Assembly: GCA_023053545.1 (NCBI GenBank)
Contig: JAKZAN010000055.1
Location: forward strand, 124,001 to 188,000
Direction: 5' to 3'
DNA: 64,000 bases
Source of the DNA: Lepidurus packardi
Lineage: Eukaryota; Arthropoda; Branchiopoda; Notostraca; Triopsidae
The position numbers and the translations under genes were made by a program. The notes beneath the pieces were generated by a model. That model saw only the letters and a program-made list of their open reading frames with translations. It was not told the DNA's origin and searched no databases. Below, one piece after another: positions 25,874 to 32,703 of this stretch (position 1 is the first letter of the stretch; every line of letters starts with the position of its first letter).

Positions 25874-27049
25874 ATGCAAGAGTCAACAAAAATTCTTCAC
25901 AGCATTCCTGTAGACAAACTCACAGGAGCTATTTCAACTCCAATTTACCAAACCTCGACTTTCGTTCAAGACGCCCCAGGTGTGAACAAAGGATTTGACT
26001 ATTCCCGAAGCAATAATCCAACGCGTAAAGTCTTGGAAGATCTCATGGCAACGCTCGAAAACGGCAGCAAAGGGTTTGCATTTGCAAGCGGACTGGCCGC
26101 GATTGATGCCGTGTTGAAACTACTAAAATCTGGCGACGAAATTGTGGCAGTTGACGACATTTATGGCGGTGCCTTCCGATTGTTTACGCACGTCTACGAG
26201 AAGTTTGGCATTAAAGTAACATACGTCGACGCAACAAATGCTCAAAATGTGTTCGCAGCCATTACGCCACAAACCAAACTCATCTGGCTAGAGAGCCCAA
26301 CAAATCCGACCTTAAAAATATCCGACATTGCGGCTATAGCCGCAATAGCAAAAATTCACAATTGTTTGCTTTGCGTGGACAATACCTTTGCCTCGCCTGC
26401 TGCACAAAAACCAATTGATTTGGGTGCGGACATCGTAATCCACAGCGCCACAAAATACTTGTCTGGCCACAGCGATCTAATTGCCGGTCTTGTCGTAACG
26501 AAAACAGCCGAACTTGGCGAGAAAATTAAATTTATTCAAAACGCGTCCGGTGCTGTTTTGGCGCCGTTTGACAGCTGGCTTGTAATCCGCGGCATCGAAA
26601 CGCTCCTGCTTCGAATTCGACAACATTCAGAAAATGCGCAAAAAGTAGCAGAATATCTGCAGGAGCAAGACATCGTCAATAATGTGTATTATCCAGGCCT
26701 GAAGTCGCATCATAACCACAAAATCGCAAAAAAACAGCAAAAATATTTTGGGGGTGTCATCGCCTTCGATCTAAAAACGGACGACAAAGAGTTGGCAGTA
26801 AATATCGTAATGGCCACAAAATATTTCAAACTAGCAGAAAGCCTAGGTGGCGTCAAAAGTTTAATATGCCTGCCATGCGAAATGACCCACAAATCAATTC
26901 CAATTCAGAAAAGATATGAATCGGGAGTTACTGATAGCTTAATTAGATTATCCGTAGGTCTTGAAGACGTGGCAGATTTAATAGCCGACCTCGAAAAAGC
27001 ACTAAAATCCGTAAAAACAACCGAAGCAACAGCCGATAATAATCAATAA
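25874..27049 (+). CDS. Cys/Met-metabolism PLP enzyme (O-succinylhomoserine sulfhydrylase or cystathionine gamma-synthase)
   Basis: Start chosen at 25874 (MQESTKILHS). An upstream in-frame ATG at 25736 would put the coding region inside the riboswitch's expression platform, and its product has an un-family-like leader. The 391-residue enzyme has YSRSNNPT (44-50), ASGLAAIDAV, a PLP-contacting D in CVDNTFASP, and the Schiff-base lysine K194 in HSATKYLSGHSD. It joins an activated homoserine with sulfide or cysteine in methionine synthesis. The SAM-I riboswitch upstream and the homoserine dehydrogenase 1 bp downstream confirm the pathway. Sequence alone does not decide between sulfhydrylase and cystathionine synthase. 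Confidence 0.93.
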   Translation: MQESTKILHSIPVDKLTGAISTPIYQTSTFVQDAPGVNKGFDYSRSNNPTRKVLEDLMATLENGSKGFAFASGLAAIDAVLKLLKSGDEIVAVDDIYGGAFRLFTHVYEKFGIKVTYVDATNAQNVFAAITPQTKLIWLESPTNPTLKISDIAAIAAIAKIHNCLLCVDNTFASPAAQKPIDLGADIVIHSATKYLSGHSDLIAGLVVTKTAELGEKIKFIQNASGAVLAPFDSWLVIRGIETLLLRIRQHSENAQKVAEYLQEQDIVNNVYYPGLKSHHNHKIAKKQQKYFGGVIAFDLKTDDKELAVNIVMATKYFKLAESLGGVKSLICLPCEMTHKSIPIQKRYESGVTDSLIRLSVGLEDVADLIADLEKALKSVKTTEATADNNQ

Positions 27050-27050
27050 A

Positions 27051-28301
27051 ATGAACAGAAATAAACTAACAATAGGACTATTCGGCTTTGGTTGCGTAGG
27101 CGCTGGATTGTATGAAGTTTTGCAAAAAACACCCAATCTAAAATCTAATATTAAAGCCATTTGCGTTAAAAATAAAAACAAAACACGACCGCTTTCTGAA
27201 AGCTATTTCACATACGAAAAAGAGGATATCCTCAACGATCCAGAAATTAATGTAGTAGTCGAATTAATCGACGATGCAGATGCTGCTTTCAAAATCGTAT
27301 CGGCCGCCCTCAAAAGTGGAAAAGCAGTTGTATCCGCAAATAAAAAAATGATTGCCGAGCATTTTACCGAGCTAATTGCACTCCAAAAACAACACAATGT
27401 GCCACTTTTGTATGAGGCGGCGTGCTGCGCAAGCATCCCCATTATTCGAAACTTGGAGGAGTATTATGACAACGATCTGCTGGAATCGATCGAAGGAATA
27501 GTAAACGGATCCACAAACTACATCCTCACCAAAACATTTTCAGAAAACCTTTCCTATGCCAGCGCACTGCAAGAAGCGCAGCAAAAAGGTTTTGCTGAAA
27601 CAGACCCATCACTAGACACAGGCGGGTTCGACGCAAAATATAAGCTCCTAATTCTAATTGCACACGCATTCGGAATCATACCAAAACCGGAAGACATCGT
27701 CAATATCGGCATAGACAATATTGGCGAATTGGAACTAAAATATGCCCGCGAAAAAGACCTAAAAATCAAGCTGGTTGCACAGGCATTCAAAAATAACGAT
27801 GATACCGTATCATGCTTCGTAATGCCAAAATTTATCGACAAGCAAAACAAATTATACAGCGTAGATGATGTCTTTAACGGCGTAATCACCAAGACAAGCT
27901 TTGCAGATATTCAGTTTTTTGTAGGCAAAGGTGCAGGCGCATATCCAACTGCCTCAGCCGTCCTGTCTGACATTTCAGCACTGAGTTATGACTATCGCTA
28001 CGAATACAAAAAACTAAACGCTACAGACAAACTCAAAGAAAACCGCGAGATATTGCTCAAAATATTCCTGCGCCTCGACCTCAAAAGTGACTCACCTTTC
28101 GAAAACTATTTCGAAAACATAAGCGAATACTACGTCAACGACGATTCTGGTTTTGTAATCGGAACCATCTCGCTCCACAACCTGCAGCAAATTACGGCAG
28201 CAAACAATAACAAAACATCGGTAATTCTAATCGACACCATCAACCCAACAAGCAAACCCGAAATTCCTGAGCATAATCCATCATTTCAAACTACAAATTA
28301 A
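27051..28301 (+). CDS. hom: Homoserine dehydrogenase
   Basis: A 416-residue protein. Rossmann NAD(P)-binding motif GLFGFGCVGAGLYEV (residues 9-23), the catalytic domain segment VVSANKKMIAEH, EAACCASIPIIRNLEEY, and GIVNGSTNYILTK holding the family signature. FAETDPSLDTGGFDAKYKL contains the conserved substrate-binding acidic residues. It reduces aspartate semialdehyde to homoserine, supplying the preceding enzyme. The C-terminal 100 residues resemble a weak ACT-like tail. It begins 1 bp after the PLP gene and shares the SAM-I riboswitch control. Confidence 0.93.
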   Translation: MNRNKLTIGLFGFGCVGAGLYEVLQKTPNLKSNIKAICVKNKNKTRPLSESYFTYEKEDILNDPEINVVVELIDDADAAFKIVSAALKSGKAVVSANKKMIAEHFTELIALQKQHNVPLLYEAACCASIPIIRNLEEYYDNDLLESIEGIVNGSTNYILTKTFSENLSYASALQEAQQKGFAETDPSLDTGGFDAKYKLLILIAHAFGIIPKPEDIVNIGIDNIGELELKYAREKDLKIKLVAQAFKNNDDTVSCFVMPKFIDKQNKLYSVDDVFNGVITKTSFADIQFFVGKGAGAYPTASAVLSDISALSYDYRYEYKKLNATDKLKENREILLKIFLRLDLKSDSPFENYFENISEYYVNDDSGFVIGTISLHNLQQITAANNNKTSVILIDTINPTSKPEIPEHNPSFQTTN

Positions 28302-28312
28302 TTTTAAAACTA

Positions 28313-28340
28313 GGGCGTTACCCGCCAGAAAAAGGCGGGT
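28313..28340 (+). repeat. Partial copy (first hairpin only) of the structured intergenic repeat
   Basis: GGGCGTTACCCGCC then GGCGGGT: the left hairpin of the repeat family, identical over its first 28 nt to the start of the copy at 34534. It breaks off before the CGGGCTTTTG segment and faces the full copy at 28409-28506. Confidence 0.7.
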
Positions 28341-28408
28341 AGCACCCAAATGGCGCTTTGAATTTTTACTTTGGTGTTCAGCATAAATTTTTTGGTAAAC
28401 CGCAATCT

Positions 28409-28506
28409 TGCGTTATGGGATTGTCGCGGAAATCCTTTTGTGTAGCGCAGCGGAACAAAAGATTGCAGCAAAAGCCCGACCCGGATTTTTCTTCCGGGGA
28501 ACGCCC
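28409..28506 (-). repeat. Structured intergenic repeat, copy A
   Basis: Read on the minus strand: a GGGCGT start, hairpin CCCCGG/CCGGGT, CGGGCTTTTGCTGCAAT, a second hairpin with arms CTTTTGT/ACAAAAG, then GATTTCCGCGACAATCCC and an ACGCA end. It lies between the convergent hom gene and the secreted hypothetical. Confidence 0.85.
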
Positions 28507-28529
28507 AAATTTTGATTAATTGAAAACAT

Positions 28530-29432
28530 TTAATCGCCCAAACATTTTGGATAAAGTAAGGCTTTTTTTTGTACGGTAAAAGTCTTGTTAACCACACGAG
28601 ATTTCAGCTTTATGTATTCATACACAGGGTCTGTGTTTGATTGACTTTCGTGCGCCGCAGTGCTTTTCACAAAATAATATTCGCCGTTTTTCTGCACCTT
28701 TTTATATGCGCGAATAGGCATATCGGTTTCTTGATAATAAAAATAGGGAACGCTGCTGTATAATTTTTCAGTTGTTGGATAAGTACTGTTATACATTTGG
28801 TCAATTTGCGCTAAATCTTCAGGGTCAACGTTGTCCGCTTTTTTTAGCGTTTCTCCTTCATACGCTAATTGATTTAGCTGTTCATTGTATGCTAAATTAA
28901 ATATAACGGGATTGCTTTTTTGAATGAAGTAGAAAGCCACAAAATCATTATACCCACCATTGTTGTCGAATTCGTAAATCTTATTTTTACCTAAAACCGC
29001 AAAGTGAAATTTTTTATTTTTATTCGGATTTTGTATAATATTTGGTTCGTCAAGGCATGCCGATTTTGGATCGTAAACGCGTTTCATTTGGTGTATTGCG
29101 TAATTATTTTCTTCAAAATTTACTAATGTTGCTGCTTCATTAAAATTTTGAAAATTAATGATGTTGCCTCTATTTTTCGATTGCTTTTTTCTGCCGTACA
29201 AGGCAAATGGCACTTCGTGAAGCTGTTCCTGAAAACGCAGTACGGTGTTGTGAAGTTCAACTTTCCCTTTGATAACGGTATTTGTAGCAAAAAACCAAGC
29301 TGTTTTATCGATATTTATCACAAGTATTCCTCCGTCTAACTTATACGCTCCGGCGAATTTAATGCTGTCTTGTGCAAAACTAGCCGTGAAGTAAGCGAGA
29401 AAAAAGACAACTGAAAGTGTTATTGATTTCAT
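28530..29432 (-). CDS. Hypothetical secreted protein
   Basis: A 300-residue protein with a clear signal peptide (about residues 1-20, cut in SFA-QDS) and a beta-rich remainder that I do not recognise. The first 60 residues (FAGAYKLDGGILVINIDKT) look like a small beta-sandwich. There are no catalytic motifs, lipobox or T9SS tail. The last 15 residues follow an A8 run and read into repeat-flanking DNA, so the C-terminus is the least certain part. It is monocistronic, facing hom across repeat copy A. Periplasmic or surface location is likely; function unknown. Confidence 0.6.
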   Translation of the reverse strand: MKSITLSVVFFLAYFTASFAQDSIKFAGAYKLDGGILVINIDKTAWFFATNTVIKGKVELHNTVLRFQEQLHEVPFALYGRKKQSKNRGNIINFQNFNEAATLVNFEENNYAIHQMKRVYDPKSACLDEPNIIQNPNKNKKFHFAVLGKNKIYEFDNNGGYNDFVAFYFIQKSNPVIFNLAYNEQLNQLAYEGETLKKADNVDPEDLAQIDQMYNSTYPTTEKLYSSVPYFYYQETDMPIRAYKKVQKNGEYYFVKSTAAHESQSNTDPVYEYIKLKSRVVNKTFTVQKKALLYPKCLGD

Positions 29433-29997
29433 TGTTAAGTGTTGAATGTTATTATTTTAGCTAGATTTTACGAACGCATAAGCTCTCTCACAATACGTTT
29501 TGCAACGAGCTAAGTGATGCTGTTTGCGGTAATTTAAGTTTCGACAGTTTATCTATTTGTATTGTACAGCAAAACAATAAAAAGATTGTTGTACCCTGTT
29601 TTCGCTTCCAAATGTTGTTTGTAAAAAACTATAATTTCCTCAATTAAAAAAATATTATTGTTGTTAATGATCTAAATTTCTTTGCGATCTATCAACAATC
29701 TATTTCGTAGATATCCAGAAGCTCTGAAAAAGCATTCATTCATAAATTTTTCGATAAAAGACATAAAATTATCAGTCACAATTCGCACAATTGATCCGCC
29801 GCGTTCTTGATTTACATGAAGGTAAGATCCTTCTTAAAATTTGCTTAAATACAGCACGTCTGAGCCACATTTACTTCCTTTTTAAAATAAAAAATTTGGG
29901 TAAATTAATCCAATTTGAAATAAAATTTATGACTGGATTACGAGGTATTTTAAAAGCGAGCGTTTCACCAAACTAATTGATGAATACATTTTTTGGT
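29433..29997. other. Intergenic stretch without a recognisable gene
   Basis: About 565 bases of AT-rich sequence. The open frames present are short, lack family features and have no promoter-like TAnnTTTG box at a fitting distance. With the pseudogene to its right it looks like decayed DNA. Confidence 0.5.
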
Positions 29998-30310
29998 TTA
30001 TTTGATAAAAGAAAATTTATCAAGGAACAAAGCACCTAAAATTGGCAGCGGCTTTTGGCTTTCAGTATTGGCATTGATGATTCCTAAAATCATTAACACT
30101 AAAAAAACAAAGGGCAACACCGCAGGCACAATTGCTGCAATAATTTGGGTAATAATCGAAATATGGTTCCTACTATAAAAAGTCCGAATCACTGTTTTAA
30201 ATGCAAAACTACATCAGATGGACGTTGTTGGTCTTTAGATCCGATAAATGAAACAAACCATCCAAATAATGGTTACGTAACTGAATAATTGATAATAATT
30301 TGTCGTTCAT
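29998..30310 (-). pseudogene. Decayed DUF4870/Tic20-like small membrane protein gene
   Basis: Read on the minus strand from ATG at 30310. Fragments in shifted frames join into a family-like order: MNDKLLSII, then SYVTIIWMVCFI, then SKDQQRPSDVVLHLKQ, a stop, FGLFIVGTI, and finally ISIITQIIAAIVPAVLPF with ILGIINANTESQKPLPILG. HLKQ-x-FGL and IINA...KPLP-x-x-G are features of DUF4870/Tic20-like proteins. The lesions are two +1 shifts, one TGA stop and one -1 shift. The promoter (-7 box TACATTTG at 30336-30343) is intact, so loss looks recent. Family assignment is by eye. Confidence 0.65.
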
Positions 30311-30335
30311 GATATTTTGTTTTTAATATTTATCA

Positions 30336-30423
30336 CAAATGTATTTGCTCCGATGCCTTGTGCGTAAAATAGGCTATCTATATCATGTCTAAAACTTTAG
30401 GCGCTGCGTATATTTACCGTCTA
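30336..30423 (-). promoter_or_regulatory. Promoter module 1: -7 box plus four TAGAC-type half-sites
   Basis: On the minus strand, the -7 box TACATTTG (30336-30343) lies below four half-sites. On the plus strand they start at 30377 (TCTA), 30388 (TCTA), 30409 (TATA, degenerate) and 30420 (TCTA). That is two 11-bp direct-repeat pairs 32 bp apart, and the first begins 33 bp from the -7 box. It drives the DUF4870-like pseudogene. Confidence 0.7.
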
Positions 30424-30535
30424 CAAGATTTTAAGTTGCTGTTTTTAATTGTGTTTATTTCTAGACACTTGCAATGATGTTTAGCTTTTATTAGGGCAAC
30501 AAAACATATTTTGCGTTCTTTAAATTACTAGAATG

Positions 30536-30567
30536 TAAAAAAATGCTGTAACCACATAGGAAACAGC
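30536..30567 (-). terminator. Terminator after the FISUMP gene
   Basis: On the minus strand GCTGT and ACAGC pair around a 13-nt loop, followed by A then a T7 run (A's at 30537-30543 on the plus strand). It lies about 30 bp past the FISUMP stop codon. Confidence 0.55.
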
Positions 30568-30598
30568 AAAAAAAAGTACTAGCTAAGGAATGCTGTGG

Positions 30599-31876
30599 TT
30601 AATTTTTGAGGCACCGCACAGAAGTTCCCTTTACACGATCCTCCAAGTTACTAGCTTTAGCAGCCGTACTATGGAAATATAGACCATAATAATAAATACT
30701 AGCCAACGTACAACTTGAATAGAAGCCAAAGGTGCCCGGACTTCCTAACGCGCCATTGGAATTCCCCAAGCGTAAGCCCGCAGACGGCAGTTTAAGATCA
30801 GAAGCAAAGGTTTCTATATTATTATCCCAGCCAATTGAAGCCCCGCCATTAGTTGCAGCACCATTGTTATACCCATCTGCGGTAGCCCATTGTGCATTCG
30901 TAGGCACATGGTAGCCCACAGGGCAAGGTCCTTGGCTGACCACTGCCCAACGATCTGGGTCCGCCTGTGTAGCTAACCAGTCAGATGGCAAAACAGACGT
31001 CAATATCATATTAGGATGTCCTGGCGTGGTGGTGGGAGACAAGGTGGTAATCGTATCGTAAAGCCCTCTACCTGTGGCCCGTGTACCACCATGGATGACT
31101 GTTATTTCATGTCCGTCTGCTGGCCTTCCCCATTGATAATGGTTTCCGTAACTAAATACATCGTCTAATGCTGTAGCTACGCGTCTTGCACCTAGGTTTC
31201 TGTCCATCCACGTTTGTGTTCCATAAGTTACATCTACTACCGCTGTTTCACTTGCGGAAATGGATTTGATGTCTATACGAGGGCTTAGTGTTACATTTGC
31301 CCCTGTATAATTACCTGTAGTAGTCATCGTGATCACACCGCATACAAGCGCTGGCATTACTACAGCATTTGGCACTAACACAATAGGCTGTGTACCTATA
31401 GCAGCAAAAGTACCTGTTTTGCTATAGACCAAACCTGTAGTAGCATCGGTAGCCGATACAGTATAGCCATTGCCGTCTGCTATGCTTGTAACATTTGCTT
31501 GTAGTGTTATCGTACTTGCCGCAGGCACTGCCTCGCCATTATACCCAATCCCTGTTGTATTAATTACAGAAACCCCTTGGTAGGTAGGTGAAGATACAGT
31601 GTAAGTTGCTGGCACTGGTGTGCACGTTGTAATATCCACCCATGCACCGTCCTGGTATCCTTTCAAACATTTGGGAGCAATTGCATAAATCATCATCCCG
31701 TCAACGGGTGATACTATGCTGCTTGTGTTTGTTACCCTTGGCAATAATAAAGCTTTGCTGGTGCTGGTTAAATCTAAGATAGCTGAAGCAGAAGGTGTTG
31801 TTGTTCCAATGCCTACTTGTGCGCTGACAAATGAGCTGCAGATTAAAAATACGGCAGAGAGTAATTTGATTTTCAT
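30599..31876 (-). CDS. Secreted FISUMP-domain protein
   Basis: Start at 31876 gives a 425-residue protein with a clean signal peptide (MKIKLLSAVFLICSSFVSA). A second ATG 21 bp upstream (31897) exists only because the start region is duplicated. Residues about 22-100 are the conserved N-terminal segment of many flavobacterial surface proteins (VGIGTTTPSASAILDLTST). The middle has Ig-like repeats. The C-terminal 200 residues are a FISUMP domain, with VTYGTQTWMDRNLGARR, GPCPVGYHVPTNAQW and VRCLKN. Such proteins are surface-exposed, with unknown ligands. It is controlled by promoter module 2 and followed by a terminator. Confidence 0.88.
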   Translation of the reverse strand: MKIKLLSAVFLICSSFVSAQVGIGTTTPSASAILDLTSTSKALLLPRVTNTSSIVSPVDGMMIYAIAPKCLKGYQDGAWVDITTCTPVPATYTVSSPTYQGVSVINTTGIGYNGEAVPAASTITLQANVTSIADGNGYTVSATDATTGLVYSKTGTFAAIGTQPIVLVPNAVVMPALVCGVITMTTTGNYTGANVTLSPRIDIKSISASETAVVDVTYGTQTWMDRNLGARRVATALDDVFSYGNHYQWGRPADGHEITVIHGGTRATGRGLYDTITTLSPTTTPGHPNMILTSVLPSDWLATQADPDRWAVVSQGPCPVGYHVPTNAQWATADGYNNGAATNGGASIGWDNNIETFASDLKLPSAGLRLGNSNGALGSPGTFGFYSSCTLASIYYYGLYFHSTAAKASNLEDRVKGTSVRCLKN

Positions 31877-31905
31877 ATTAATGTATTTGATTTTCATATT
31901 AATGT
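31864..31905. repeat. 21-bp perfect tandem duplication over the FISUMP start codon
   Basis: The unit ATTTGATTTTCATATTAATGT occurs at 31864-31884 and again at 31885-31905 without change. Each copy carries an ATG (minus strand) in frame with the FISUMP gene, so two start codons lie seven codons apart. Confidence 0.95.
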
Positions 31906-32399
31906 AATTGTAAGTTATTATGCTGCTATATTGTGTGGCTTATATTGCCGATGCTGGCTACTATGGCAGAACTACACTGGTCTTCAGATTCGTAAAATGG
32001 ATCCAACCAACCAACAATCCGCGCCATACTTGATAATATAATTACAAATATAGTTTCTCAGCTACGTTTCGCCTAAAATCAGGCGTCTATATAGTGTCTC
32101 CGGCTTTAAATACCGCGTCTATTTACCGTCTACAAAACTGTAAGCTGCTGTTTGTCAGGGTTATTTTTGGACTGCTATTTGAATAATGTTTGGGTTTTAT
32201 TTCAGATCAGATGATGATTGATAACTAATTTTAATACATGTAAAAATAAAATCTTGAAATGTAGGCTTTAAGCCCTCGCAAGTAGACGCTTGATTATCGT
32301 TTTTCGCGCAAGAATTAAGAGTTTGGGATTTCTCTTTTTAAGAAATCAAAAACCACTCCTATTACCTATTAAACACCATCTATAAATAAACAGTTTAAA
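31898..32399. other. Non-coding stretch: FISUMP leader, promoter module 2 and conserved upstream DNA
   Basis: About 500 bases with no credible gene. It holds the roughly 140-nt FISUMP leader, promoter module 2 (32045-32132) and a further 70 bases (32133-32205) resembling the DNA beyond module 1. In 32206-32399 I see nothing beyond AT-rich sequence. Confidence 0.6.
32045..32132 (-). promoter_or_regulatory. Promoter module 2: -7 box plus four TAGAC-type half-sites (FISUMP gene)
   Basis: -7 box TATATTTG on the minus strand (32045-32052). Half-sites on the plus strand start at 32086 (TCTA), 32097 (TCTC), 32118 (TCTA) and 32129 (TCTA), again beginning 33 bp from the -7 box. The best pair reads GCGTCTATTTACCGTCTA at 32115-32132. 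The FISUMP transcript would have a leader of about 140 nt. Confidence 0.75.
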
Positions 32400-32522
32400 T
32401 TAACTCATTAAAATTTTACTCTTTTCTGTGTCAAATTCCTCTTGAGATACGATTCCAGCATCAAGTAATTTCTTAATATCCGTTAAAGCTTGCTTTTTAG
32501 CTGATATATCTACTTTAGGCAT
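32400..32522 (-). CDS. SHOCT-domain microprotein (40 residues)
   Basis: ATG at 32522, TAA at 32400. The product is almost wholly a SHOCT domain: ALTDIKKLLDAGIVSQEEFD followed by TEKSKILMS, matching the usual pattern L-x-x-L-x-x-L-x-x-x-G-x-I-(S/T)-x-E-E-F-x-x-K-K-x-x-L. SHOCT domains usually sit at the C-terminus of larger proteins and are thought to promote oligomerisation; here it stands alone. The gene has its own promoter (module 3) with a leader of about 46 nt, which supports it being real. A 13-codon frame starting at 32550 overlaps its start and might be a remnant of a longer N-terminus. Confidence 0.6.
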   Translation of the reverse strand: MPKVDISAKKQALTDIKKLLDAGIVSQEEFDTEKSKILMS

Positions 32523-32574
32523 ATGTTGCTGCTAACAAGTTCCTGTTTCATAATTTGTGGAATAAAATTTACCA

Positions 32575-32660
32575 CAAAAGTAAAGGCGCAAGGCGAAAAT
32601 GACGTTTAAGAAGCGTCTATACGCAGTCTATATAAACATACGAAATCTATTTAGCGTCTA
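32575..32660 (-). promoter_or_regulatory. Promoter module 3: -7 box plus four TAGAC-type half-sites (SHOCT gene)
   Basis: -7 box TACTTTTG on the minus strand (32575-32582). Half-sites (TCTA on the plus strand) start at 32616, 32627, 32646 and 32657, beginning 33 bp from the -7 box. The spacing between pairs is 30 bp here instead of 32. Confidence 0.75.
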
Positions 32661-32703
32661 CATAATTCGCCAAAGCGCTGATTATTAATAAAAAATATAA
32701 ACG

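Noticed and set aside
28310..28597. 95-codon minus-strand frame
   Set aside because: It consists of repeat copy A and the end of the neighbouring gene in another frame.
28530..28600. Frameshift at the A8 run near the end of the secreted hypothetical protein
   Set aside because: The alternative frame runs into repeat copy A and I know no family ending to compare with, so the printed stop was kept.
29791..30178. Two 61-codon plus-strand frames in the gene-poor stretch
   Set aside because: They are the complement of the DUF4870-like pseudogene or lack any family feature and promoter.
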